From positions 27,037 to 91,036 of the forward strand of contig JACPTK010000087.1 in the NCBI GenBank assembly GCA_016192825.1: DNA of 64,000 nucleotides, given 5' to 3'. This stretch comes from Betaproteobacteria bacterium (GTDB lineage Bacteria; Pseudomonadota; Gammaproteobacteria; Burkholderiales; SG8-41). A program made the position numbers and the translations under genes. A model generated the notes under the pieces. That model was not told where the DNA came from and did not search any database. It saw only the letters and a list, made by a program, of their open reading frames with translations. Positions 8,446 through 17,209 of the stretch are shown here, in pieces (the first letter of the stretch is position 1; each line of letters starts with the position of its first letter).

Positions 8446-9027
8446 TCAGCCGCCAAGCATGGCCTTCTTGAGCGCGGCGTCCGCTGGCTCCTCTCCCAGC
8501 CACACCCTCAGCAGCGCGCGGTTGAACTCCTCGCCGGGCACGGTGCCCTTCCCTTCCCCGTTCACCGTGACGCGGGTGCCGGCGCCCGGAACGTAATCGA
8601 GCAGGAACACGTCGCCGGTTTTCGCGGCTTTCACGGCGCTGAAGATCGCCCCGAGCTGCTTCACCTGCGGCTCGAGCTTCGCGAGCTGCTCGGGCGCGTG
8701 GTTCTTCTTCAGCCCCTCTTCGAGCGCGGAGAACAGCTGGTCCGACGCGAGATCGCGCATCATGTGCATCGCGACCCGCTTTGGGCCGGCATCGGCGATC
8801 GCGGCGTCCGCGGCGCCTGTTTTCTTCCGGAGGTAGAGCGCGCCGACGTAGACCCTGAAGAACACGCGCGTGCGCACGCCCGCGCCGTTCAGCACCAACT
8901 CCGAGGCGCCGACGCGCGCCTTGTCGTCGAGCTTGACCCCCTCAATTTCCGCCGCATGAGCCGCGCCGCAGAGCACGAGCAAGGGAATCAGGAACCCGGA
9001 CAGTGCGGGCCCGATCCAGCGTCCCAT
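8446..9027 (-). CDS. secreted chalcone-isomerase-like protein
   Basis: A 193-aa protein with a clear Sec signal peptide (MGRWIGPALSGFLIPLLVLC..AHAAEI, cleavage likely after AHA, residue ~25). The mature part, from GVKLDDKARVGASELVLNG through VFFRVYVGALYL, fits the bacterial chalcone-isomerase-like family. The family fold is related to fatty-acid-binding plant proteins; bacterial members are periplasmic and of unsettled function. The start at 9027 is chosen for the signal peptide; the longer upstream frame is non-conserved. It lies 55 bp downstream of the thiolase gene on the same strand and may be co-transcribed. A role in fatty-acid handling is inference from location. Confidence 0.82.
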   Translation of the reverse strand: MGRWIGPALSGFLIPLLVLCGAAHAAEIEGVKLDDKARVGASELVLNGAGVRTRVFFRVYVGALYLRKKTGAADAAIADAGPKRVAMHMMRDLASDQLFSALEEGLKKNHAPEQLAKLEPQVKQLGAIFSAVKAAKTGDVFLLDYVPGAGTRVTVNGEGKGTVPGEEFNRALLRVWLGEEPADAALKKAMLGG

Positions 9028-9082
9028 GACGGCACGGCTGATTTTCACCGGCAATTTTCTCGATGATGGGTTTTTGAGGCCC

Positions 9083-10282
9083 TCACAGCGCCTCAAAAAC
9101 TCCGGCCGCGCCCATGCCGGTGCCGATGCACATGGTGACCATGCCATATTTTTTCTGGTGCCGGCGCAGGCCGTGCAGGAGCGTCGCCACGCGGACCGCG
9201 CCGGTCGCGCCGAGCGGGTGCCCAAGGGCGATCGCGCCGCCGAGAGGATTGACGCGCGCGCGGTCGAGACCGAGGTCCTTGATCACCGCGAGCGATTGCG
9301 CGGCGAACGCCTCGTTCAGCTCGATCCAGTCGATGTCGTCCTGCCGGAGCCCCACCTGCTTGAGCGCCTTCGGGATCGCCTTCACCGGCCCGATGCCCAT
9401 GATATCCGGCGGCACGCCCGCCACCGAGTAACCCATGAAACGCCCCAGCGGGCGCAGGTTGTGGCGCGCGAGCGCGGCCTCGCTCATCAGCACCACCGCC
9501 GCCGCCCCGTCCGACATCTGCGAGCTGTTGCCGGCGGTGACGCTGCCCTTCGCCGAGAACGCCGGCCTGAGCTTGGCGAGCGCCTCGGGCGAGGTATCGC
9601 GGCGCGGGCCCTCGTCGTGCGCGACTTCGCGGGCGTTGATCCGCACCTCCCGCGCCGCCAGGTCGGGCAGGCGCTCGCTGATCGCGTACGGCGCGACCTC
9701 GTCCTTGAACTCTCCGCTGTCGGTCGCCCGGATGGCACGGCGATGGCTTTCCGCCGCGAACATATCCTGCTCCTCGCGGCTCACCTTCCACTGGGCGGCC
9801 ACCTTCTCGGCGGTGATGCCCATGCCGTAGGCAATCGCGACGTTCTCATCCTTCTCGAAGACCGCGGGGCTGAAGGACGGCTTGTTGCCGCCCATCGGCA
9901 CCATGCTCATGCTCTCGGTGCCGGCGGCGACCATGATCTCCGCCTCGCCCAGCCGGATGCGGTCCGCGGCGAGCGCCACCGCCTGCACTCCCGAGGAGCA
10001 GAAGCGGTTGATCGTCATGCCCGAGACGGTGTTGGGAAAGCCCGCCAGGAGCAGCCCGATGCGCGCGACATTCATCCCCTGCTCCGCTTCCGGCATGGCG
10101 CAGCCGACGATCACGTCCTCGATGACCGCGGGGTCGAGGCCCGGGCATTTCGCGAGCGCGCTCTTCAGCGCGTGCGCCAGCATGTCGTCGGGCCGCACGT
10201 TCTTGAACATGCCGCGCGGGGCTTTGCCCACGGGAGTCCTGACCGCAGCGACTATATAAGCGTCCTGAACTTGCTTGGCCAT
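9083..10282 (-). CDS. acetyl-CoA C-acyltransferase (3-ketoacyl-CoA thiolase)
   Basis: Cleaves 3-ketoacyl-CoA with CoA in the last step of beta-oxidation. The 399-aa length is normal. Catalytic residues of the thiolase family are visible: Cys95 in INRFCSSGVQ, His in GHPLGATG near residue 357, and the second Cys in CIGTGMGAAG near residue 385. The start MAKQVQDAYIVAAVRTPVGK is standard. The gene lies downstream of the FadN-type gene, with a ~240-bp repeat-containing spacer between them. It could be called FadA or FadI by function; the partner enzyme is FadN-type rather than FadB, so no symbol is given. Confidence 0.95.
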   Translation of the reverse strand: MAKQVQDAYIVAAVRTPVGKAPRGMFKNVRPDDMLAHALKSALAKCPGLDPAVIEDVIVGCAMPEAEQGMNVARIGLLLAGFPNTVSGMTINRFCSSGVQAVALAADRIRLGEAEIMVAAGTESMSMVPMGGNKPSFSPAVFEKDENVAIAYGMGITAEKVAAQWKVSREEQDMFAAESHRRAIRATDSGEFKDEVAPYAISERLPDLAAREVRINAREVAHDEGPRRDTSPEALAKLRPAFSAKGSVTAGNSSQMSDGAAAVVLMSEAALARHNLRPLGRFMGYSVAGVPPDIMGIGPVKAIPKALKQVGLRQDDIDWIELNEAFAAQSLAVIKDLGLDRARVNPLGGAIALGHPLGATGAVRVATLLHGLRRHQKKYGMVTMCIGTGMGAAGVFEAL

Positions 10283-10295
10283 AACGGCTCTCCGA

Positions 10296-10395
10296 ATCGA
10301 GGATCGAACAATGAGGATTGAGGATTGAGTAAACCCGCGGATTGTTCACCCCACCCACGCATCGCTCAATCCTCGTTCCTCGATCCTCAATCCTA
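10296..10395. repeat. opposing ATTGAGG/CCTCAAT word arms
   Basis: Left arm: ATCGAGGATCGAACAATGAGG, read as ATCGAGG, ATCGAAC, AATGAGG, then ATTGAGGATTGAG. Right arm: CTCAATCCTCGTTCCTCGATC followed by CTCAATCCTA, given as separate words CTCAATC, CTCGTTC, CTCGATC, CTCAATC. 7-bp periodicity, mostly complementary. Confidence 0.75.
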
Positions 10396-10455
10396 GTTTC
10401 GCAGCGGCTTGCCAGTCTTGAGCGTGTGCTCAATCCTGGCCTGTGTCTTTTGGCT
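10395..10455 (-). pseudogene. 3'-end relic of a FadN-type gene
   Basis: On the minus strand this segment encodes KTQARIEHTLKTGKPLRN and a TAG stop, the same C-terminus as the intact gene that ends at 10521 with TGA. The direct repeat covers about 50 bp and differs only in a few bases near the stop. It looks like the tail of a second copy, or a duplication trace, left downstream of the functional gene. Confidence 0.75.
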
Positions 10456-10520
10456 CCGACATAACCTAAAGGTTAGTCTACGCCGAAAGAAACAGGCGCG
10501 ACGTTCCGTCGTCAAGCCGC

Positions 10521-13007
10521 TCAGTTCCTGAGCGGCTTGCCAGTCTTGAGCGTGTGCTCAATCCTGGCCTGTGTCTTTTCAGTCGCGATCAATTCCATGA
10601 AGTGCTTGCGCTCGAGGTCGAGAAACCACTGCTCGTCCACCAGGCTGCCGCCCTCGATCTCGCCGCCGCACATCACGGTCGCGACCATGTGCCCGATCAG
10701 GTAGTCGTGCTCCGAGATGTGCCCGCCGGCGAGCAGGTTCTCCATGAACGCGCGGATTGTCGCGATCGCGCTGCGGCCCGCCGCCGGGATCGCCACCTGC
10801 CTGAGCGGCGGCCGGTAGCCGGCGGCGAGCGCCCGCAACTCCGCCTTGGCGATCTCGAGCAGCTCGAAGCGGTTCATCACGACGCGGTCGGTCGGGCGCA
10901 GGTAGCCGAGCTCGCGCGCGTGCTCGGCGCTGCGGGCGACCTCCGCCATCGCAACCGCCTTGAAGTACTTCTGCAGGAACGGCGACTGGTCGCCGCCCTT
11001 GGCGTCGCCCGCCGCGCGCATCGCGAATTCCTTGCAGCCGCCGCCCGCGGGCAGCAGCCCCACCCCGGCTTCCACCAGGCCGATGTAGCTCTCGAGCGTT
11101 GCCACCGCCCGGTCGCAGTGCATGAGGAACTCGCAGCCGCCGCCGAGCGCGAGGCCGTCCACCGCCGCGACGGTCGGCACCATCGAGTACTTGAGCGCCT
11201 GCGTCGTGTCCTGGAACTGCTCGACCAGCTTCTCCACCTCCGCGAGCCTGCCCGCCATCAGCTGGTCGGCGACGCCGATGCTGCGCGCGGCCTTGAGCGC
11301 CAGCGACTCCGCCTCGCGCCTCACCTGGCGGAACAGCTTGCCGAGCGCGGACGGCCGCGACCGTTTCTCGCCGCCCGCCGGGGTCTTCTTGAGGTTGGCG
11401 CCGACGGAGAACGGCGGCTCGGTCTGCCAGATGACGAGGCCCATGTAGTTGCGCTCGGCCTCCTCCAGCGCCTGGGCCACGCCGTCCAGCACGTCGTCAC
11501 CGATCGCGTGCATGCGGCTCTTGAAGCTGACGATGGCGATGTCGTCGCCGGTGTGCCAGCAACGCACGCCGTCGGTCTCGAACAGGGTCTCCCCATATTT
11601 GACGGGCTCGCCCAGCAGGCGGTCGGGGAACGGCTGGCGCCGGTACACCGGGAGCGAAGAGCGCGGCTTGTAAGCGTTCTCCGCGGGCGCGTACGAGCCC
11701 TTCGTGTCGTGCACACCGGCGCGTCCCGGCTCCATCGCCCACGCCGGCAGCGGCGCGCTGGCCATGGCCTTGCCGGCCGCAATGTCCGCGGATATCCAAT
11801 TGGCGAGCTGGTGCCAGCCGGCGGCCTGCCAGATCTCGAACGGCCCCTGGTTCCAGCCGAACCCCCAGCGGATCGCAAGATCGAGGTCGCGCGCGCTGTG
11901 CGCGATCTCCGCCAGGCTCGCCGCGCAGTAGTGAAAGGCGTCGCGGTAGATAGCCCAGAGGAACTGCGCCTGGGGATGGCTGGAGGCGTGCAGCTGCTCG
12001 AAGCGCGCCGCCACGTCCTTGTTCTTGAGGATCTCGACGACGCCCTCGTCCGCCTTGCCGTCGGACAGCCGGTAGTTCTGCGTCTTGAGGTCGAGCACGT
12101 GGATATCCGCCCCGATCTTCTGGTACACGCCGCGGCGCGTCTTCTGGCCCAGCGCGCCCTGGTCGATCAGCCGTTTCAGCCACGCCGGCACCTCGTAATA
12201 GAGGTGCCACGGGTCGTTCGGCAGCGTCTCCTTCATCGTGTTGACGACATGCGCGAAGGTGTCGAGCCCGACCACGTCGGCGGTGCGGAAGGTCGCGCTG
12301 CGGGGGCGCCCGATCAGGGTCCCGGTGAGCGCGTCCACCACGTCGAAGCCGATGCCGAGCCGCTCGGCGTGATGGACCGTCGCCAGCATCGAGAACACGC
12401 CGACGCGGTTGGCGATGAAATTGGGCGTGTCCTTGGCGCGGATCACGCCCTTGCCGAGGTCGGTGACGAGGAACCGCTCGAGCGCGTCGAGGATCGCCGC
12501 ATCGGTGTCAGACGCGGGGATCAGCTCGACGAGGTGCATGTAGCGCGGCGGGTTGAAGAAATGCACCCCACAGAATCTTTTCCGGAGATGCTCCGGAAAA
12601 GATTCTGAAAGTTTATTGATCGAAAGACCGGAAGTGTTGCTGGCGAAAATGGCGTGATCGCCAATATGGGGCGCCACCTTCCGGTACAGATCGGCCTTCC
12701 AGTCCATCCGCTCCGCGATGGCCTCGATGACGATGTCGCAATCCTTCAGCTTGTCCAGGTGCTGGTCATAGTTCGCCGCTTCTATCAAGCCCGCTTTCGA
12801 CGAAGTCGAAAGCGGGCTTGGCTCGAGCTTCTTGAGGTTCTCGATCGCCTTCAGCACGTTGCCGTTGGGATCACCTTCCTTGGGGGGCAGCTCGAAGAGT
12901 ACTGCGGAGACGTTGGCGTTGACGAGGTGGGCGGCGATCTGCGCGCCCATCACGCCGGCGCCGAGCACGGCGGCCCTGCGCACGATGAAGGGAGAAGCGG
13001 CCGGCAT
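10521..13007 (-). CDS. FadN-type 3-hydroxyacyl-CoA dehydrogenase / enoyl-CoA hydratase
   Basis: An 828-aa bifunctional beta-oxidation enzyme in the FadN order, with the dehydrogenase first and the hydratase last (FadB has the reverse). The NAD-binding motif VLGAGVMGAQIAAHL starts near residue 14. SNTSGLSIN and CGVHFFNPPRYMHLVELI mark the dehydrogenase; the C-terminal crotonase part has VAAVDGLALGGGCEF and the preceding PPFSVGANLK. The start at 13007 has good preceding spacing (AAGGGGGG). The thiolase gene lies downstream on the same strand. Two perfect hairpins lie within the dehydrogenase coding region (12571-12607 and 12786-12820), described separately. Its 3' end is duplicated downstream as a relic. 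Confidence 0.94.
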   Translation of the reverse strand: MPAASPFIVRRAAVLGAGVMGAQIAAHLVNANVSAVLFELPPKEGDPNGNVLKAIENLKKLEPSPLSTSSKAGLIEAANYDQHLDKLKDCDIVIEAIAERMDWKADLYRKVAPHIGDHAIFASNTSGLSINKLSESFPEHLRKRFCGVHFFNPPRYMHLVELIPASDTDAAILDALERFLVTDLGKGVIRAKDTPNFIANRVGVFSMLATVHHAERLGIGFDVVDALTGTLIGRPRSATFRTADVVGLDTFAHVVNTMKETLPNDPWHLYYEVPAWLKRLIDQGALGQKTRRGVYQKIGADIHVLDLKTQNYRLSDGKADEGVVEILKNKDVAARFEQLHASSHPQAQFLWAIYRDAFHYCAASLAEIAHSARDLDLAIRWGFGWNQGPFEIWQAAGWHQLANWISADIAAGKAMASAPLPAWAMEPGRAGVHDTKGSYAPAENAYKPRSSLPVYRRQPFPDRLLGEPVKYGETLFETDGVRCWHTGDDIAIVSFKSRMHAIGDDVLDGVAQALEEAERNYMGLVIWQTEPPFSVGANLKKTPAGGEKRSRPSALGKLFRQVRREAESLALKAARSIGVADQLMAGRLAEVEKLVEQFQDTTQALKYSMVPTVAAVDGLALGGGCEFLMHCDRAVATLESYIGLVEAGVGLLPAGGGCKEFAMRAAGDAKGGDQSPFLQKYFKAVAMAEVARSAEHARELGYLRPTDRVVMNRFELLEIAKAELRALAAGYRPPLRQVAIPAAGRSAIATIRAFMENLLAGGHISEHDYLIGHMVATVMCGGEIEGGSLVDEQWFLDLERKHFMELIATEKTQARIEHTLKTGKPLRN
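12571..12607. repeat. perfect intragenic hairpin, 17-bp stem
   Basis: CAGAATCTTTTCCGGAG (12571-12587) and CTCCGGAAAAGATTCTG (12591-12607) are perfect reverse complements around a 3-nt loop. The segment is translated in frame in the dehydrogenase domain as LSESFPEHLRKRF. Confidence 0.95.
12786..12820. repeat. perfect intragenic hairpin, 16-bp stem
   Basis: CAAGCCCGCTTTCGAC (12786-12801) and GTCGAAAGCGGGCTTG (12805-12820) are perfect reverse complements around GAA. Translated in frame as EPSPLSTSSKAGLIEA, in a surface-type linker after KAIENLKKL. Confidence 0.95.
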
Positions 13008-13038
13008 CGAACCCCCCTTGTTGGATTGACGATTCTAA

Positions 13039-13085
13039 CACGTGCCCCCACTCCCCTTTCCCCTCTCCCGAGTGGCGAGGGGGGA
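13039..13085. repeat. CCCCTCTCCC-type palindromic spacer repeat
   Basis: Reads CCCCCACTCCCC, TTTCCCCTCTCCCGAG, TGGCGAGGGGGGA. Related words occur at 41638-41700, 57845-57912 and 62165-62480. Confidence 0.6.
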
Positions 13086-13173
13086 CGATACGGCGGCTGC
13101 GCGGGGATCCACGCGGAAAACAAAAAGCCGGACGGCTCTTGCCCGGCTTCCTCGCGACAGCGTTCCGTTCGCC

Positions 13174-13522
13174 TAGGAGTGTGTCGGGCTTTGCCACGAC
13201 ACACTCCTTACGCAAAACCGCCCGCAGGCAAACGACAGCTTTGGATTCGAAATACCTGAATTCGCCGCTGTTCCTGCACTTCCTGGTGGCAAAAACACGC
13301 TTTTCATTCCACTCTGTCGTAAGTCAGCGGGCGGTTTTGCATTTAGCAGCCTGTCGGAACTTCAAGTCCGACAGGCTGCTAGGAGCTTGTCGGATTTGGG
13401 TTCCGCACGGGTTTTCGCAGGTCACCGCCATCATTACAGCCTGTCGGCTCCGCGCTACCCAGGATCGACTACCCATGCGTTCACACCGACCTTTCATGGG
13501 ACCCCGTCCGACAGGCTGCTAG
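13174..13522. repeat. REP-pair element B with extra half-sites
   Basis: Hairpin 1: AGGAGTGTGTCG (13175-13186) with CGACACACTCCT (13197-13208). Perfect 14-bp inner inverted repeat: GCAAAACCGCCCGC (13212-13225) and GCGGGCGGTTTTGC (13327-13340), enclosing a ~100-bp core. Hairpin 2: AGCAGCCTGTCGGA (13345-13358) with TCCGACAGGCTGCT (13367-13380). More half-sites follow: AGGAGCTTGTCGGA (13381), CAGCCTGTCGG (13438) and GTCCGACAGGCTGCTAG (13506-13522). The last contains, on the minus strand, the TAG stop of fadL. The spacer 13086-13173 shows nothing else. Confidence 0.88.
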
Positions 13523-14802
13523 AACGAATGCGAGTACTGCACGGAAAAGATGTCTGCCTCGTTGTCGAAGCTGCCGGTCAAGCAACCCGCAGCGCACGTG
13601 GCAAAGCCGGGCACGGTATTGTTGACCCGCGCATCCTTGACAAACTCGTGGGCATAGCCCAGATCGAGCACCCCGGCCTTCGACAGCCGGTACTGCATCC
13701 CGACGGCGACCCACGTCCGGTCCTGGTCGGGCAGGCGCGGGGTGCGATCCACGTCGTTGGTAGGCGTCTCGTCGAGCGCCACGCCGAAACGGAACTTCGT
13801 GCGGTCGTTCATGCGGTAATTGGCGCCGACCCCGAACCGCCACGTATCCTTCCAGTTGAACAGGAGCGTGGAAAGCGTCGAGCCCGCCGCCGCCCCGGCG
13901 CCGGTGGCGCTGGTGCGCACGATGACCAGTTGCTTCACGCTGCTCCAGCCGGTCCAGGTGATGTCGCCCATCAGCTCCCACTTGGGGTTGAGCTTGTGGA
14001 AAACGCTGAGGGAGGCGCTGTCCGGCACCTTGAGGTCGGCGCGAATCCCGCTGCCCAGCAGAGGCCCGGCTGGTCCGCTGAAGGTCGCCGTCCCCTCGAG
14101 GTCATAGTCGATCGAGGAGCGGTAGGTGGCTCCAAAACGCGTGCTCGGAGAGGCATTCGCCGCAAAGCCCAGGTTGAACCCGTAGCCCGTGTCGTCCGCG
14201 CCGAGGGTCGCAATGCCGGCGGCCGCCCCCGCAAACGAGGTCAGGTCGGCCTCGATCCGCTGCACGCTGACTCCGAAGCCGAGAGAGACCTGGTCGTTCA
14301 GCTTGAACCCCACCGACGGGTTGATGTTGACGGACTTGATCTCGGATTTAAGCGCCGTCAGCTGTCCGCGCCAGCCGTTGTCGTAATCGGTCTTCAGCCC
14401 GAACGGGACGTTGAGGGCGAGCCCGAAGCGCCAGCGGGGATTGATGTCGGTCGTGAAGAACGCGTTGGGGACGAAATTCCAGTCGCCGCCGTCACCACCG
14501 TCTCCGGTCCCCGCCGCCGCATATACCCCGGTGGAGCCCTGGTTCTGGAACTTGAACGACGGCCGCAATGCGTGAAGCGCGCCGGCGACTTGCCTGCCGG
14601 CGGGCAGCAGGGTCATTGCCGCGGGGTTGTACCACGCCACGCTCGCGTCATCGGCCGCCGCCGCGCCGCCCGCGAACGCGTTTCCCGTGCCGCTGCCGCT
14701 CTGCGTGCCGATTGCAAACCCGCCGGCGAAAACACCCGATGCCAGCCCCCCCAGCGCCGCGCCGATTGCAAGGGTAGCCAGATTCTTGCCGATGATCGTC
14801 AT
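13519..14802 (-). CDS. FadL/OmpP1/TodX outer-membrane long-chain fatty-acid transporter
   Basis: A 427-aa outer-membrane beta-barrel importing long-chain fatty acids or other hydrophobic substrates. It has a signal peptide (MTIIGKNLATLAIGAALGG..FAGGFAIGTQSGSGTGNAFAG) followed by the plug-domain region AADDASVAWYNPAAMTLLP, typical of FadL. The C-terminus ends in Phe (QYSHSF), as expected for an outer-membrane barrel. It lies among beta-oxidation genes on the same strand and fits substrate uptake for them. The TAG stop is the first triplet of the adjacent REP half-site. Substrate range cannot be read from the sequence; TodX-like aromatic transport is an alternative. Confidence 0.93.
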   Translation of the reverse strand: MTIIGKNLATLAIGAALGGLASGVFAGGFAIGTQSGSGTGNAFAGGAAAADDASVAWYNPAAMTLLPAGRQVAGALHALRPSFKFQNQGSTGVYAAAGTGDGGDGGDWNFVPNAFFTTDINPRWRFGLALNVPFGLKTDYDNGWRGQLTALKSEIKSVNINPSVGFKLNDQVSLGFGVSVQRIEADLTSFAGAAAGIATLGADDTGYGFNLGFAANASPSTRFGATYRSSIDYDLEGTATFSGPAGPLLGSGIRADLKVPDSASLSVFHKLNPKWELMGDITWTGWSSVKQLVIVRTSATGAGAAAGSTLSTLLFNWKDTWRFGVGANYRMNDRTKFRFGVALDETPTNDVDRTPRLPDQDRTWVAVGMQYRLSKAGVLDLGYAHEFVKDARVNNTVPGFATCAAGCLTGSFDNEADIFSVQYSHSF

Positions 14803-14913
14803 GATCTCCCCCTTTGTTCAGTGCCGGCTATGCCGCAACACCGGCGGGCAAACACGTAGCCAATGTTACTCTCGGGCCATGCCGCTACAACAAAATCGCA
14901 GCCGGCGGGCATC

Positions 14914-15321
14914 CTATTGTTGCGCCGATACAACACGCGGCCTGCGGTTCTCGTCCAGCGCGACGTAGGTCAGCGTCGCCTCGGTTACCTTGACGACCTG
15001 CTCCCGCTCCGGCCGGCGCTGCGCGTAGACCTCCACGTTGACCGTGATCGAGGTGCGGCCAACGCGCACCACCTCGGCATAGAGGCTGATGACGTCGCCC
15101 ACCAGCACCGGCTGCTTGAACTGGAACGAATTGACCGCGACCGTCGCCACCCTGCCCCTCGCGAGGCGCATGGCGGGAATGCTGCCCGCGATGTCCACCT
15201 GCGCCATGATCCAGCCGCCGAAGATGTCGCCGCTCTGGTTCTCGTCGGCGGGCATCGGCACCACGCGCAGCGTCGGCTCCTTTCCGGCGGGGAGGACGGT
15301 GGCGGGGCGCGGTTCGGTCAT
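14914..15321 (-). CDS. YciA-type acyl-CoA thioesterase
   Basis: A 135-aa single hotdog-domain acyl-CoA thioesterase that hydrolyses acyl-CoA to free acid and CoA, usually as a hexamer. The motif PADENQSGDIFGGWIMAQVD near residue 24 holds the family Asn/Asp and the helix-start GG. VATVAVNSFQFKQPVLVGD and ITVNVEVYAQRR are typical of YciA. It lies between fadL and the acyl-CoA ligase on the same strand, which fits control of acyl-CoA pools. Confidence 0.92.
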   Translation of the reverse strand: MTEPRPATVLPAGKEPTLRVVPMPADENQSGDIFGGWIMAQVDIAGSIPAMRLARGRVATVAVNSFQFKQPVLVGDVISLYAEVVRVGRTSITVNVEVYAQRRPEREQVVKVTEATLTYVALDENRRPRVVSAQQ

Positions 15322-15334
15322 TAAAAAAGCGTGG

Positions 15335-15385
15335 GTCGTGGGTCGTGGATTGACTCAACACCAGTCACCAGTCACGAGCCACCGA
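15335..15385. repeat. short opposing GTCGTGG / AGTCACC words
   Basis: GTGGGTCGTGGGTCGTGGA on the left and CACCAGTCACCAGTCACGAG on the right, with ~7-bp periodicity, between yciA and the ligase gene. Confidence 0.6.
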
Positions 15386-15387
15386 AG

Positions 15388-17190
15388 TTAGTGACCCGCG
15401 TACATCTTGTCGATCTCGGCGTTGAACTTCTCCATCACCTTCGCGCGCTTCAGCTTCATGGTCGGCGTGAGCAGGCCGTTCTCGACGGTCCACGGATCGA
15501 GCGTCGCGCCGACGCGCCGCACCTGCGCGTAGCCTGGGAACTCCTTCATCTGAGCCGCGATGCGTATCCGCAGCACTTCCTCGACACGCTTCGAGCCCGC
15601 CGCGGCCGGGAATGGATCGAGCCCCTCCGCCGCGCACAGCTTCTTCCATTGGTCGGCGTTGAGCACCGTCATCACCGTCAGGTACGGCTTGCCTTCGCCG
15701 AGCAGCATCACCTGCTCGAACAGGGGGTCGCGGGCGATCGCGGCCTCGATGTCCACCGGCGGCACTTTCTCGCCGTTCGAGAGCACGATGATCTCCTTCA
15801 ACCGCCCGGTGATGAAAATGTGTCCCTTCTCGTCGATGCGGGCGGTGTCGCCGGAGTTCAGCCACCCGTCGGGCCCCAGGATCGCCTTGGTCGCTTCCGG
15901 ATTGTTCCAATAGCCGAGCATCACGTTCGGCCCCTTGATCATGAGGGCGTTGTTCTCGCCGATCCTCAGCTGCACGCCCGGCAGCACCGTGCCCACGCTC
16001 GCCGGCAGATTGTCGTCCGGCCGGTTGGCGGCCGCGACCGGGCTGCACTCCGTCATGCCGAAGCCCTGCAGCACGGTGAGCCCGAGGCCGAGAAACACCC
16101 GCGAAATGTCGGGCGGCAGCGCCGCGCCGCCGGAAATCGCGGCGCGCATGCGGCCGCCGAGCCGCGCGAGTATCTTCTTCGCCACCAGCGCGTTCAGCAC
16201 CGGCCACAGCAGGAACGACGGCTTCCAGGCCCCGCGCCCCTGCGCGTGCTCGAAGCGCGCGTAGCCGACCTCCACCGCCATCAGGAACAGCTTCTTCTTG
16301 AGCGGCGGTCCCTGGTCGAGCGCATCGCGGATGCGCCCGTAGACGCGCTCGTAGATGCGCGGCACCGAGATCAGCAGCGTCGGGCGTATCGTCTGCAGGT
16401 CCTCCCCCAGCACCAGCACGGAGCGCGCGTACGCGGTGGTGGAGCCGGTCATGATGGCCAGGTAGTAGCCGCAGGTGCGCTCGAAGGTATGCGAGAGCGG
16501 CAGGAACGACAGGAACAGGTCATCGTGCCCCGCGGTCAGCACGTCGCAGCTCGCCGCCGCGTTGGAGAGGATGTTGTGGTGCGAGAGCATCACGCCCTTG
16601 GGGCGACCGGTGGTGCCGGAGGTATAGACGATGGTGGCAAGCGCGTGCGGATCGCGCGGCACGTGGCGCGTCTCGCCGCCGCCCTCCGGCAGCCATTCCG
16701 CCAGCGATTTGAGCCGCGGTTCCCCGGCGTCGGGGACCGGGTTGACGGCCAGGATGCGTACCAATCCGCCGAGATGGCCTTTCACCTCGGCGAGCGCCTG
16801 CCACTGCTCGGCGCCCTCGATCAACAACACCTTGGAACCCGAATCGTTGATGATGTAAGCGACGTTTTCCGCCCGGTCCTGCGTGTAGAGCGGCACCACC
16901 ACCAGCCCCAGGCCGTGCGCCGCCTGGTCGTAGGTCACCCATTCGGGCGAATTGCGCAGCATCACCGCCACGCGGTCGCCGGCCTTGAGGCCGTCCCTCT
17001 CCAGCGCGGCCTGCCAGCGCGCGACCTGGTGGTTGATCTGCGCCCACGTGTAATCGCGCCAGTTGTCGTGGCCCGCGTTGTGGGCGCGGCAGGCGACGAG
17101 ATCCGGCGTGCGCTTCACGCGCTCGCGAAACAGGCCGTCGAGCGTCACCGCCGTTTCGACGGGAATCAGGTGGTTGGCGTCTTGTGGCAT
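15388..17190 (-). CDS. long-chain fatty-acid--CoA ligase (AMP-forming)
   Basis: Activates fatty acids to acyl-CoA through an acyl-adenylate. The 600-aa length fits the FadD15/ACSL-like branch. The start MPQDANHLIPVETAVTLDGL at 17190 follows GGAGGGGGAC, so the longer upstream frame is rejected. The AMP-binding signature VYTSGTTGRPKGVMLSH is near residue 175, GFGMTE is the adenylate-loop motif, and NSGDTARIDEKG and TGRLKEIIVLSNGEKV are the hinge and core motifs. It provides substrate for FadE and the downstream enzymes on the same strand. Confidence 0.95.
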   Translation of the reverse strand: MPQDANHLIPVETAVTLDGLFRERVKRTPDLVACRAHNAGHDNWRDYTWAQINHQVARWQAALERDGLKAGDRVAVMLRNSPEWVTYDQAAHGLGLVVVPLYTQDRAENVAYIINDSGSKVLLIEGAEQWQALAEVKGHLGGLVRILAVNPVPDAGEPRLKSLAEWLPEGGGETRHVPRDPHALATIVYTSGTTGRPKGVMLSHHNILSNAAASCDVLTAGHDDLFLSFLPLSHTFERTCGYYLAIMTGSTTAYARSVLVLGEDLQTIRPTLLISVPRIYERVYGRIRDALDQGPPLKKKLFLMAVEVGYARFEHAQGRGAWKPSFLLWPVLNALVAKKILARLGGRMRAAISGGAALPPDISRVFLGLGLTVLQGFGMTECSPVAAANRPDDNLPASVGTVLPGVQLRIGENNALMIKGPNVMLGYWNNPEATKAILGPDGWLNSGDTARIDEKGHIFITGRLKEIIVLSNGEKVPPVDIEAAIARDPLFEQVMLLGEGKPYLTVMTVLNADQWKKLCAAEGLDPFPAAAGSKRVEEVLRIRIAAQMKEFPGYAQVRRVGATLDPWTVENGLLTPTMKLKRAKVMEKFNAEIDKMYAGH

Positions 17191-17209
17191 GTCCCCCTCC
17201 TTTGATGAG

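Noticed and set aside
13139..13522. 127-codon plus-strand frame between the FadN-type and fadL genes
   Set aside because: It is a translation of the REP hairpins and core; no family resemblance.
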